From: Papaver somniferum
Taxonomy: Eukaryota > Streptophyta > Magnoliopsida > Ranunculales > Papaveraceae
DNA: 64,000 nt
Assembly (NCBI RefSeq): GCF_003573695.1
Contig: NC_039361.1
Coordinates: forward strand, 38,733,393-38,797,392
Direction of reading: 5' to 3'
Both the position numbers and the translations under genes were made by a program. The notes under the pieces were generated by a model. That model did no database searches, had not been told where the DNA came from, and saw nothing but the letters and a program-made list of their open reading frames with translations. Below are positions 11,886 through 23,739 of the stretch, piece after piece. Position 1 is the stretch's first letter; each line of letters starts with the position of its first letter.

Positions 11886-12626
11886 AAGACCTTATTTTTT
11901 TTTTCTAATAAAATGCCTTAGTGGGTGCTTTTCTTTTATATAAAATAAATATTACTTATATTTTATTATGTTAAAACTAGAAATATAATTTATTATAATA
12001 AAATTGTACTTAAAACTATTTTTTTTTGAAACATATTTATTTTCGTCATTAACTACATCACCGGCACTTTAAAATACCAGTTTACCAAACAGAATTTACA
12101 GTTTGTTAATTGCACAGTGCTTTTTAAATTATAGTTTGCCAAACGTCATGGCGATTTACTTCCACAACACAGCACAACAGAAAAGACTTTTCTAAAACTC
12201 ACAACAATACCAAACTAGCCTTAAATTACCTACGATTCAAACCCTAATCATAATAATTATTTCGTGAGTGATCCAGGAAGATCGAGGCTAAACCTTTAGA
12301 TGAATCGAAGCAAAAATCGAGGTCAAACCCATTTGGCAAGGTGTATGCAGGTTCAGAGAGCTTATAATCTTCTGGTACTGAAATTGTTGGACAAGGTTAA
12401 AGTAGAGCACCCGAGTGTAGGGTATAAGCAACGGGGTTTTTTGGGCGAAGGCAAATTGGTTCAATCCATGGATCTATGTGGTACCATCTCATCGACAAGT
12501 TTGGCAGGTTGCAACGCAATGGACTCATAAATACCAAATTATGATTTTGGGATTATATAAAATAATCGTGAAAAATAATCACGGTTACGTTTAACTCATT
12601 ACACAAAAAGTGAGTTGTATTTAGTT
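11886..12626. other. AT-rich spacer with a small unassigned ORF
   Basis: Very AT-rich. An open frame at 12300-12530 (76 codons) resembles nothing I recognise and has no supporting splice or family signal. The motif TTTGCCAAACG near 12144 and CAGTTTACCAAACAG near 12080 look like the inverted 'tttggcaaac' motifs of small MITEs, without clear ends. Confidence 0.35.
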
Positions 12627-12934
12627 GAAGCCTATTATTGGGGCTTCACTTTCCAATAGAGGGGCTTCACATGGATTCCTATTAACTAAAATATTGGTTA
12701 TGGGGTGTCTTTGGAGCAATATCAAATGTCTGAATTATCCTCCATCTAAAATCAAAACCTAAAAACTAAAATCAAAACCTAATTCTAATTCAAAATTTGC
12801 TCCATCTTTTTCTTCTTCTAAACTTCATCTTCTTCATCAACCGTATTTTTTTTTCAGTTGATTATCTCATCATCTTTGATTAATTGACAATTCAAAAAAT
12901 TTATGATACAAAAGATAATTTACAACATTCTCCA

Positions 12935-13038
12935 ATCATAATCCCCTGAATCTATTACGGCTGGGTTCGAAATTGATAAAACCTAAATCATCATCCCCTG
13001 AATCTGTTACGGCTGGGTTCGAAATTGATAAAACCTAA
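12935..13038. repeat. 52-bp tandem duplication
   Basis: Copies at 12935-12986 and 12987-13038 differ at only two positions by eye; each contains CCCCTGAATCT and TTACGGCTGGGTTCGAAATT. It lies inside the 12627-14977 element. Confidence 0.9.
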
Positions 13039-13963
13039 CCGTAAATAATCCTGCAACTCTGATTTATTTTCAAGTTCTTTTACGTGTAGGTCGAGGCTTT
13101 ACAAAATCAACCATAACTACTTTACGGTTGGGTTAGTTCTAGCAGTAAAACATCATGAATCTTCAAAATTTTTCCAAGGCTTCTTTTACGTTTTGGGGCA
13201 AGTTTATTAGTTAGTCGTAATGGGGCTTAACAGTTGGGTTTTTTTTGTTGCAGTAACGGACTTGTTAAGACACTAGCCATTGGAGGTCCAGTGGACACTA
13301 ACAAAATGTCTATAGGGACGTTCGAATCATCTTCGCTTGTTCGAATCATCTTCGCATTTTTGTTGCAGTACTCAGAAAAAGATTGTAACCAGTGTTCATC
13401 TCTTCCCTCTCTACGTCAATTTTTTGACTTTTTATAACTACCAATCCAATAATAATCATAAGAAACAAAACCATATCCCAAGTTACCTCTTCGTTCCTAA
13501 TTTGATCAGGTGGAAGAGAAGTTTCTTCCATTTCCAAACCATGGATGGCAGCAACCAATAACTTTTCTTTTCTTCTGCCGATCACCATCACGATAATGGC
13601 AGCACCTCTACTACTTCATTAATACACCCCAAGTCTTCTATCATCTTCAACTGCACAATATGATGTGATTAAAGTTCAAAAATCTTCACCAAATTAATCA
13701 TCATCGATTCACAATTATGAACAGTCACCAATGGTAATGACAGCGACCAACCCAAACCAACACTTCACGAGTTAGCTTCTTAAAAATCTTCTCTCTCGTC
13801 GAAACTAAACATACAGTCCAGGGTTAGAGCAATAACAACAATTGTTGGAGATAAACTAAAGAGGAAAAAGATAGATGTAATCTTCTGCCGGCTAAGTTTT
13901 AACCGTAAATAATTTTCAAATCAGTTACGGCTAGGAGTTCTTCTTTTCCTAGCCGTATATGAT

Positions 13964-14667
13964 TAGGGCTGCACATGGCGGGTATAAGCTAAAACCAACC
14001 TCGCACCCACAGACTGTGGATTTTTTTTTCATAACCAACCCTGCACCCACAAACAGCGGGCGGGTTTTGTTACCCGCCCGCTACGGGTTGGGCGGGAATG
14101 GGTTTAAACGGGTTTAAACCCGCTTTATATTCAAGTATTTAGAGTAACTTCTATTCTCCTTGATTAAGTGAGAAAAAAAAACCAAAACCCCCAAAATATT
14201 CATATCTAGGAAGTTCACAGATGAAGATTTAGTGTTGAATCTGTTGATTTTTCGATTGTTGTCGATTTCTAGTGAAGATTCGAAGTTGTTGTTGTCGATT
14301 TCTGGTGAAGATTTCTGGTAATTGTCGTTCGTAGGTGAAGAAGAAGAACTGAGGAGGAAGAAGAGGAGAGGCCGAACAGAGAAAAGAGTGTAGAAAGTGA
14401 ATGAGGATTATCAGTTATCCTATCTACTAGTATTAGGGTTTCATAATGGACGATTAGGATTAGTTTTATCTAATGGTATATAATCTGCGGGTTTTTTGGG
14501 CGGGTATGGGCGGGTATTAGCTTAAACCAACCTCGCACCCACAAACAGCGGGTTTTTTTTTTCATAACCAACCCCGCACCCATAACGGGCGGGTATGGAT
14601 TAAAAACCCACGGATTTAACGGGTACTGGTAGGTTTGGGTATCGTGGGCGGGTCTTGTGCAGCCCTA
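13964..14667. mobile_element. 704-bp hAT-type non-autonomous element
   Basis: Terminal inverted repeats TAGGGCTGCACA and TGTGCAGCCCTA, flanked by 8-bp target duplications TATATGAT (13956-13963) and TATATGAC (14668-14675), 7 of 8 matching. The 8-bp duplication and TAGGG end fit hAT. Subterminal regions are rich in CGGGCGGG/ACCCGC motifs. No transposase ORF. Confidence 0.85.
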
Positions 14668-14977
14668 TATATGACAACAAAATACATCTACGTCTGGAAA
14701 ATTGCTTTGGTTCCTAGCCGTAAAAGAAATCGCAATTTAAAGTAATTCAAGACAAGTAATCTAATCTCTGAATCAATAATCTAATTAAAATGAATTTTGT
14801 TAACCTAATTAAATAATTATTATCATTAATGAAATATGGGTAGTTTAGTCATTACAAAATTATTTGAGATAAAAGATTTTTGATATTACTTATGAATGAC
14901 TCATTTTTATCTTATTAGGTGACGCCCCTCTATTAAAATCCCTCTTTGAAGTGTGACGTCCCAATATAATAGCCTTC

Positions 14978-16833
14978 GTTTAGTTAGGGTTGTATTTAGC
15001 TATATGTAGTTGGGTTGTATTTACACGACAAGCGGCATTCCAATGCTTCACAAAATGAGAAAAAATAAAATAAAATATTTTTTAAAATTTTGGGCCTTAT
15101 CAATGTGAGAGGCTCTAGACTAGAGAGTCTAGGCAATAGCATAACTGCTCTGAACTCAAAACGAGGGAAGAGTAAAGTTTCGGTGGAAGTCTGGAAGACG
15201 AGGAATTAGTGATAAACAAGAAGAAATTAAGGATTGGGTTTGGTGATTTGAGGATTATATCAATCTATGTTTTGAACTAAATTAGAGAAAGAAGAGGAGG
15301 AAGGGCATTTGGAATTATTTTTGGGTTCTGGGAATAGATGATGGTGATTGAAAATAAAATTGATAGTTAGGGTTTAGAAGTTCAATTGAGGCAAAACAAG
15401 AAATCAAGATCCACTGCTTCAATCTAAGAGTTTGGTTTAAGGTATTTTTTTTTTCATCCCTAATACATATGTGTTGGTAAGCCCATTTGTTTAGGTTCAA
15501 AAGATGATTTTTCTCTTTTCAACAATGAATATGTCATGTGTGTACTGGATTCAGTAAACTTGCATGCACATTCTATCTTTTGATTTCATCGATCATACTT
15601 GTTAATTTTTCTTTGTTGAGTCGTTGAAGGAGAGATTTATTTGCAGAAAACTTTTGAGAAATTTTCTTTTCTTCAAATGCACCAAATATCTCGAGCAGTT
15701 GTGAAGCCAATTACACTTCTAAATATTTTACGCATCATCAGATGTGGCATTGAATGAACATAAGACTAAGAACAGGTAATAAATCAACTATCACGCATTC
15801 AATAGGAATGTTGTTTCATCCACCTACTCATATAGATGAGTAGTCACTGGAATGGATTCAAATGGTTTTTGAAAGTTTCATCCTCCTTAAGCTTTACTGG
15901 AACAATGTTTGTCATACTTTGTAATGATAATGAAGAATTTAACTGACAAATGAGAAACACTCGTTTACTTCACCTCACAAATCTATATGCTCTGAGAACT
16001 TATACATGTTATAGTTGAAGCATAACTCTTTAAGTCATAATTGACTTCCTTTTGTTCAATCCATTGCATTTTCTACTGTTCAATAGAGTATTCTCTTATC
16101 TATAGAAGACAAAAAAACCTGAAACATTACACTTAATCTTCTTTGAATATTCTCCACTCAGTTGAAATCTCTTACGGCATTGTGTTTACTAGATTAGGAA
16201 AGTGATGTTTTGCATGTTGTCTTTAGACTGATGATGAATACTTTTTGGACGTTGTTCATTTTGTTCTGTTGCAAAATGTAAATGTTTCTAGAAAATCCAA
16301 GTGCAGTTTGATCTTTCCTTTGTATTTGTGAAGGAGATGGAAATGTTGAGTGCATAATTCAGAAAAGTGTGGAAATGTAGTCTGCGCAAAAGTTTTGCTA
16401 TATAATCTTTAATGTCTTCTTCCTATTTTTAAAGTTTAAAACTGCTTTTGCAAATTTTACTGCATCCCTTGTTAAAAGTGTAGACTACACCTTGTTATAT
16501 GTCTTTTGTTTACTACAAACTAACTTATATCATCGTATGCAGGTATGTTTATATTAGGAGGGGATAGAAGATAGAACACGTAATAGAAATAGAAGAAAAG
16601 AATTGGGGGAAATCATAGATGTGTGATAAGATCAACTGACCAAGGACAAGGAATTTCAACTTTTTGTATTTCCTTGTTTTTCTTCTGTATGAACAACAGA
16701 ACAACTAATCTGTTTTTTCACTTGTTCTTTTCATTTCTTTTTGTAAGAAAAAGATCTGCAGACTGCAGTACTTAAAAGTCTTGATTCAACTGTTACAAAA
16801 ATTAGTTTTTTTTAGTTACTTTTGATTTTATTA
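14978..16833. other. Upstream region of RBL; no gene recognised
   Basis: About 1.9 kb without a convincing ORF. The 15140-15440 part (GA-rich, then a T-tract) looks like a leader exon or a degraded 5' region, but nothing ties it to RBL. Confidence 0.35.
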
Positions 16834-16935
16834 TCGGAAACGGATAACTATAGGATATTATCGAATATCCGTTACGCTTAACGGAACAGATACGGGATAG
16901 CCACTATCCGTTCCGATAAGTACCGTTGACAGCCC
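16834..16935. mobile_element. Terminal fragment of a hAT-like MITE at the RBL start
   Basis: The segment ends CCGTTGACAGCCCT; on the other strand it starts AGGGCTGTCAACGG, a common end of plant hAT-like MITEs. It contains short self-complementary stretches such as GGATATTATCGAATATCC. No opposite end or target duplication was found, so it is a truncated copy. It stops about 20 bp before the RBL ATG. Confidence 0.5.
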
Positions 16936-16953
16936 TATTCAGCTCAGATAATC

Positions 16954-19827
16954 ATGAATGTTTCAATAATCGGTAATTTCTATCAATATTTGACAGTTTC
17001 TCTTACTTATGCTTTTCAAATTGATTACTAATTTGCATGATTTGTTTTTGTGTGGGGGTTTGTGAAGATCCTTTGCAGGGAGATTTTCCTGAAGTCATTG
17101 AGGAGTTTTTGGAACATGGGGTTATGAAATGTATTGCATTCAACCGTAGGGGAACTCTTCTCGCTGGTAAGAGATTATATATAGTTCATTTTTTAAGTCT
17201 ACTCTTATTGTAAACTTTAAAACCTAGAATTGTTCTGTTGGGAGTGCAATGTGCAATGTGTAACCTAGATCTCGGTGATGTCAGGCGATGTTGTCTGTTA
17301 TTTTCTCTGTAAAGTACGTAGAAATTATGCATGTGTTTGCACCTGTTAAACTTAAAGGATGCCAGATTATGTTTCATAGGATGCTTTATTGATCTTTCGG
17401 AAGATTTGTGTTGGGTTCTGTTCATCTTAGATTAATATTAAGGATTGTTAGTTGTGAAGCCTTATCAGTTCAAAGGGGAGATCTATGCATATATGATATA
17501 TGAGGGATTAATTTAGAACTGGTAGGAAACTCAATACATGAATATGGATGTTGGATAAATTCAAATAAGAGAGCCAGCAGTTCCAAATGGCCTTGAGCAT
17601 CCATATATTTATGCATATATGATATATGTGGGGAGTGTTAAATCTGTAGGATGCCAAATTATGTTTCTATGGTGCTTTATTGATCGTTCGGAAGATTTTA
17701 TGTTGGTTTCTGTTCACCTTAGATTAACATAGAGGAGTGCTAGTTCCTAATTAAAAATAAGCCTCATTTGTTTATGACCTTAAAGGGGAGATTTATGCAT
17801 ATATCTACATGAAGGGAGGATCATATTAGAGATTAAATTAGAACTGATAGGAAATTGAATACATGAATTTGGATGTTGGATAGATTGAAAAATGATAGCC
17901 AGCAGTTTCGGATGGTCCTGAGCTGTAAGCTTCATCTCTCCCACCAGCCTAGTGGTAGTAAAAGAGGTAAACATTGACTGCTTATCAGTCTGTAACTATT
18001 ATACTGCAGTCAGCGTAATCACTTCTCTGTATTCATGTTGTTGTCGTTCTCTACCTTTTTTGACTAGTAGATGTTTTCTTGTTGTTTCTTCAGCTGGGTG
18101 CTCAGATGGAAGCTGCATTATTTGGGATTTTGAGACAAGGGGAATAGCCAAGGAACTTAAAGACTCAGAGTGTAAAACTCCTGTCACAAGCGTTTGTTGG
18201 TCAAAGTATGGTCATCACATACTTGTAGCAGCCATTGACAAATCCTTAACACTTTGGAATGTTGTCAATGGAGAGAAAGTAACGCGCATAACTCTGCAGC
18301 AGACTACACTTCAGGCTTGTCTGCATCCTGGATCTCACACACCATCCGTCTGCCTTGCATGCCCTCTCTCTTCTGCTCCACTCCTTGTTGAACTAAACAC
18401 TGGAAACACTAAAGTGCTACCAGTGTCACTATCTGATTTGGATAGTGGTGCTGTTTCCTCCCGCAACAAGTTTTCAGATGGATCTGCTCCTTTAACCCCA
18501 ACATCTGCTTGCTTTAACAAGTACGGAGATCTAATTTTTGTAGGGAACTCCAAAGGTGAAATACTAATTATTGATTACCAGAAAGTTGAATTATACGGAG
18601 TTGTCGTCAATTCAGGTGCTGCTGTTATCAAGAGTATTTCATTTAGTAGGAATGGGCTGTATCTTCTTACAAACTCAAACGATCGCACCATTCGGGTTTA
18701 TGAGAATCATCTTTCTCAAAAAGATGGAGTTAAAGCCCTTGACGAATTACGTACTAGCTTCGATGATCTTCAGGGTGTTGAGAAATTGAAGGCAGTGGGA
18801 TCTAAATGCCTAGCACTTTCTCGGGAGTTTCAAGATTCAATAAATAGGATACATTGGAAAGCACCTTGTTTCAGTGGCGATGGTGAGTGGGTAGTTGGGG
18901 CTTCTGGTAATAAAGGAGAGCATAAGATATATATCTGGGATAGGGCTGGACATCTTGTGAAGATTTTAGAAGGTCCTAAAGAAGCATTGACAGATCTAGC
19001 ATGGCATCCAGTAAACTCCATTGTGGTCTCAGTTTCTATATCTGGGTTGGTCTATATTTGGGCGAAAGACTATACTGAGAACTGGAGCGCATTTGCTCCC
19101 GACTTCAAAGAGTTAGAGGAAAATGAAGAATATGTTGAGCGGGAAGATGAATTTGATTTGATGCCTGAAACTGAAAAGTTATAAATATTGATTTTGGCCA
19201 GCTCAAACTATAGATTTGGGCTTATTCTTTCTTATTTTTTGTTCGTTGTTTGATTATGAAAAGTGGTGATGTAGGTGAAACATTCAGGTGTGAACGAAGA
19301 TGAAGACGTTGATATCCTGACCGTGGAGAAGGAGTCAGCTTTAAGTGATTCAGATATGTCACAGGAAGAGCTGTGTTTCTTACCAGCAGTGCCTTCTCCT
19401 GACGTTCTTGATCTTCAAGACAAGTATGTTCGGAGTTCATCGAAAATGATCGATAGCGATCACTCTGGTTCTCCACTCTCTAATGAGGCTGGTCAGGATG
19501 GGCATGGAGTAAAGCTTGATTCAAGTCCAGTAGACGGTAGCTAACTTACAACTTATCTAGATATTATCATTTTGTGGGTAGAAACACATTGTAATCTACA
19601 GTTTGTTTATTGCAGCATTAGGTAATTTAATTGCAGATGATACAGGTGCAACTACTGCATCCATGAAGAGAAAACGGAAACTGTCAGAGAAGGGGTTGGA
19701 GTTGCAACAGGCAGAGAAAGTGCGAAAGCCATTAAAAAAACCTATCAAATCTTTTGGTGGCAAGATATTGAAAAACCGAAATAAATCTGTTGATGAATAT
19801 TTGTCTGCAGATGATGAAACTGACTGA
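16954..19827 (+). CDS. RBL: RBL (RbBP5-like WD40 protein), COMPASS-type H3K4 methyltransferase subunit; splice lesion
   Basis: Exons: 16954-16972 (MNVSII), 17068-17166, 18094-about 19178, 19275-19536 and 19616-19827; phases agree and the sum would give about 558 residues. The N-terminus (DPLQGDFPEVIEEFLEHGV), WD repeats such as CSDGSCIIWDFETRG and VYIWAKDYTENW, and the acidic SDSDMSQEELCFLPA tail match plant RBL. RbBP5-type proteins join WDR5 and ASH2 homologues in the nuclear complex that methylates histone H3 Lys4. Introns 1, 2 and 4 have GT-AG ends. Exon 3 does not: where the family continues ETEK|VK, the sequence is GAAAAG|TTATAA, with no GT. Readthrough gives ETEKL then a stop at 19184 (402 residues); using the GT one base earlier also hits a stop. 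The WD40 part is intact, but the conserved tail is probably not made. Confidence 0.88.
17356..17930 (+). repeat. Diverged tandem duplication inside RBL intron 2
   Basis: A ~245-bp segment beginning AGGATGCCAGATTATGTTTC (about 17356) and ending near CCTTGAGC (about 17598) recurs at about 17648-17925 with substitutions and indels. Shared landmarks are the CGGAAGATTT, GGGGAGAT.TATGCATATAT and GCCAGCAGTT motifs. Confidence 0.8.
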
Positions 19828-20127
19828 GTAAATTAATGGCAATTCTTAACTTCTTAGTTTTGTATCCAATATTATATTATCAGTTTTCCACTTGCTTTTC
19901 ATGTGGGGAACTTTTCTTAAATGAAAGGTCGATTCAGATATCATTTATGGTTGAGGAACACAAAGATTACAGAACTTCCAGAGGATACATGTTACGTATG
20001 GTCATGGTCAGAATTCAAAACTGCCATTACTTAACCATGATTTTTGAGATATGTTGTGTTTCTATTTGTCGCACGATTTTTAATACTTTAGTTTAGTTCC
20101 ATATCTGAATGTTGTGATGTTGTATAG

Positions 20128-22610
20128 GCTGCTGATCTATTTGTAGTGATGAGTTCCTTTCTTCCTAAAAGTGGGAAAATTGTGTCTATTGCTGTGTATC
20201 CATCTGAGTTTGGGCTTAAGCGTATGGAAGAGGAAGCAATGAAGGGTCCCATTGGCAAAGTGAAGAGTGACGATGACGACGATGATGATGATCATGAAAT
20301 TGACGAAGAAAAGTTGCGTGCTTATGAGAAAAGTCGCCTCAGGTAATCTCATAACTGCAAAAGGCGCCTATTTCTATGTTATTACTTTCAGTTTTGTTTT
20401 TGTATATATCCTGGAGTTAATATTATAACCGTAGCTGTTTCTTAATTTGGAAAAGCCAATCACTATGATGATGGTAAAGTTAGTTTCTGTTCTGCATTCT
20501 TGGTGTTGATACTACTTCTACTAGTAGGCACATCATAATGCTTCTAGCTTCTTAACGAGCTTTCTTTGGCCTTACTGCATTGTATTTCTGGATATCTTTA
20601 TATGCTTTCTACAATCATTTGAACAAGTTCGATATATCATTGATTAAGTTATTGTGTATGTTTAATTTCAGGTATATGCGGTTGTGATGGTATTGGATTC
20701 GAAAGAACATCAAATGTGTTGGATCTGCGGTTTATACTTGATTCTATGGAATTTAAGCATCCCCCCAGGGACATCACCACAGAGGTACTATTCTTTGACA
20801 TTTTCTTTGGACCAACTTATGAAGCGGAACAGTGTTACATGTACATGCTTCTGAAATATTCTGCTATTACGGTGTTTCACTTCTATGACTAGATAACTTT
20901 TCAGTTGATGTGTTGGTCATTTCACTGTAGAGTATTAATGCTCACTTCTTGTTTTTCACTTCAGGCACCTACAGACTATGAAGGTATAGATTTTCAAACT
21001 CGTGCACTGCAGCATAGCAACCTTGAACTTACGTGGGACGAAGATGAGCCACAACGTATTAAGGCCCTGAAATGAACTTTCAATGCTGACCAGGTTGGTG
21101 AATATTGTTATGGTCCTGTTACTGAAGTGATTTGGTTTGGTTCAGTAACTTTGAATTTTACAAGGGATTCGAGGTATAAACTAGTTTGTGTAATTTAATG
21201 ATTAAGGTCGCCTTGTGGGTTTCTGGTCCATGTATAATTATGTAGGGACTAGTCATTTCATGATAATCTGAAAGTTTAAATTCTGCACGGGACAAGATTG
21301 AGATGCTTAACTGAAGTCCCATTTTAAAATTTCCCTAGCATTAGCTATAAATTTATTTCTAAAGCTATGCTGACAAGTGATATCACTTTTATAGCTTGCT
21401 GAATCGGAGATGAATGCGTATTTAGCTTCTGATGTAAGCGATGATGATGATGATGAAGATGAGATCGACGCTCAGGATGACCAATCCAAAGAAAAGCTTA
21501 CTAAAGCAGAGAAGTATCGGGTTCTCTTTGAGAGGGGTGATGAGGGTTCAGATGGAGGAGATGATGATGAGGATGGGAACAAGGATATGGAGGTTACTTT
21601 CAGTACTGGATTAGAAGACTTAAGTAAGCGCATTCTTGAGAAGAAAAAGGACAAGGACTCCAAAACAGCGTGGAATCAATATCTTAGAAAGAAGAGTGAG
21701 AAAAAGAAGGCAAGAAAGAACGCTTCTAAGCACTCGTCAGAGGATGAGAGTAGTGGCAGTGGTCGAGATGAAGCTGAACAGGATGACTTTTTCATTGACG
21801 AATCTTCAATTAAATTCAGTAAGGGGGGTAAAAGTAATCGCAAGGAAAAACAGCTTGAGGATACAGAAAAGGAACATGAAGCCAGCAAAGCAGAACTGGA
21901 ATTACTTCTTGCTGATGACCAGGAGGCAAACAATGGTTTAAAGGGATATAATATTAAATGTAACAAAGCTAAAGGGAAAAAGTGGAAAAAGGAAGATCCA
22001 TCTGAAGACAAAATACCCGCGGCTGACTATGCTGATCCTCGATTTCAAAATCTGTTTAAATCTTCTCTTTTTGCGTTGGATCCTACAGATCCACGGTACA
22101 AAAGGTATGTAGCTTGCTTTACACACCCAGTAATAAGTTCTCCAGTACCAAATATATCCAATATATACTCACATTTGAATGCTGAATCAAATCCTGTTCA
22201 ATATATTCTTAGCTAGACGAATTAAGCTGTTCCTTTTGATGACAAATCATTCTTGGGCATTGGAAGGGCTGTAGCCCTTGCTGGGTTGTGATCATCAGAT
22301 AGAGTAGAACTCTGCATATATATATCCCCCAGAGGTGCATGGCATACACTTGTCCCACTTTTCTATGTGTGTCGTTTACTATATACAACATTGGACCCTG
22401 TCGTGTAGCCAAGCTAGTCTTCTTCTCATTGAACTGTATTTGTAACAGTTTGTTTTCTAAAAATGGTTCTAATGGACAAGAATTTGGATGGATTTTGCAG
22501 AAGTGCAGCTTATACTCGTCAAGTGGGAGCAAAGAAGCAGAATGGTGTCCACACCACAAGCTCAATTGTCCTCAAACAACTCTGTGCCTGGCAAAAAAGT
22601 GGAGGATGAC
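20128..22610 (+). pseudogene. ESF1: ESF1 pre-rRNA-processing protein, decayed partial copy
   Basis: Exon remnants: 20128-20342 (AADLFVVMSSFLP, YPSEFGLKRMEEEA), 20672-20784 (FERTSNVLDLRF, MEFKHPPRD), 20965-21093 (TRALQHSNLELTWDEDEP), 21395-22104 (acidic/basic tract ending FALDPTDPRYKR) and 22501-22610 (SAAYTRQ). ESF1 is a nucleolar protein needed for 18S rRNA maturation. Lesions: a deletion at about 20672-20690 removes the segment between YAVV and CDG and shifts the frame, and a TGA at 21073 replaces an expected Arg codon. The N-terminal half is missing; a vague relic (WSEFK) may lie near 20010. GT-AG borders survive, so it decayed in place rather than arriving by retroposition. It lies about 300 bp after RBL on the same strand. 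Confidence 0.85.
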
Positions 22611-22764
22611 TTGAATTCTGAGGAAATGCCAACTCTGTGCACGGATTATAGATATGGTAGTTGAGATTAATCAGATTGGAGAAACAAATTGGTAAGGAGC
22701 CAGTTTGACAAAGAAGAAGACCATGGCAAGCTTGTAATGATCTTTATATCAGGACGGATACTGT

Positions 22765-23172
22765 TCAAGAAAGTTGTGCTTTCAAGCAGATACTACCATT
22801 CACAGTTCCACCGTCATAAAGGGGGGGAATTCCATAAGATAATTTTGTGTAGGACATTACAGGGGAAGGATTTAGACGGGGATTCTGAATATGAGCAAAA
22901 TAGGGACCAGATATGAGACAGAGCCATTCTTTTGAAACTATCTTGAATCTTACTAGAGATCTCACTGGTAAATGCTTTAAAATATCTATTAAGACATCCA
23001 TATGGTTCGCGACAGCAGATGCTGCAGTTGATGATAAAGATAAATTCTCAGGAGACAGTAGAACTCTGGATCCAGAGGATCTGTCGCTTCGACAGGCATA
23101 ACTTGTTGCGATACTCCAAACCTTCCTGCACCAGCTGCTTAATAAAGATAAAACACTGGTGTCCGAAGACAT
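22765..23172 (-). pseudogene. F-box protein, N-terminal fragment (copy 1)
   Basis: The frame contains an F-box-like stretch, [20 protein letters not shown] followed by [15 protein letters not shown], the part that in SCF ubiquitin ligases binds SKP1. It runs out about 50 residues later with no F-box-associated repeat domain, so substrate recognition is missing. Family proteins are usually 350-450 residues. A very similar fragment lies at 31143-31436, and the sequence on the side toward the prolamin-like gene is shared too, so both came from one block duplication. The preceding Ser-rich residues may not be native. Confidence 0.65.
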
Positions 23173-23739
23173 GGCAAGGATCTGAAGACAGAAGCAAAAG
23201 TAGAATGTGAAAAAATCTGGACGAATTTAGAATAATTCAGCATCATTTGAATGAGCATTACTATTATCAAGAAATAAGTAAATGCAGTTTCCTAGTCAAT
23301 TCTGCTAGCATAACTGTGTTATGGGGAAATGGAATGGACATATATTCTTAGATAATTTTGAACGCCAACCTCCAAGTCCAACAAAAATACAGCGCAAAAG
23401 CGTAGTGGGAAAACAAGTGATTTGCCAATCGATAAACACGTTAGTTTGCAATCTATTAAAATGTCTACGGAGTGAAAATGTTGATCGAATACTGTATGTT
23501 GAACATTTTTGCTATTACAGGAAAACATTCATTCGTATAATGTATTATATTATTTGTTCATTTGTAAAGAAGCTAAATAGAGTAAGGATTCAATCAGATA
23601 GACCTTATAAATATTTTTCATTGACGCACAAGGCAATAGTCGTCTACATAAAATATCCAACTTAAAAAGTGCCAAGCAATTATTTGTTTGTGAAAGAGGA
23701 ACATCACTTCCTCTGCATATCGACTAAATAAAGTTTCAG
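23173..23739. other. Spacer shared with other cluster units
   Basis: Non-coding. Landmarks such as TGTTATGGGGAAATGGAATGG (about 23318) and GATTTGCCAATCGATAAACACG (about 23419) recur near 31830 and 31952, showing a common origin. It is the 3' flank of the prolamin-like gene at 23740. Confidence 0.6.

Larger units (their letters stand above)
12627..14977. mobile_element. 2.35-kb non-autonomous DNA element with inverted ends
   Basis: The ends are inverted copies: 12627-12670 (GAAGCCTATTATTGGGG ... CAATAGAGGGGCTTCAC) and the complement of 14919-14977 (GAAGGCTATTATATTGGG ... TAATAGAGGGGCGTCAC). TTTAGTT lies on each side (12620-12626 and 14979-14985, the latter after one extra G), suggesting a 7-9 bp target duplication. 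No transposase is seen. Inside are repeated TTACGGCTGGG/CCGTAA motifs, a perfect-looking 52-bp tandem duplication, and a nested hAT element at 13964-14667. Superfamily (Mutator or hAT) is uncertain. Confidence 0.55.

Noticed and set aside
12300..12530. 76-codon ORF
   Set aside because: No family resemblance and no promoter or splice support; kept only as a remark on the spacer.
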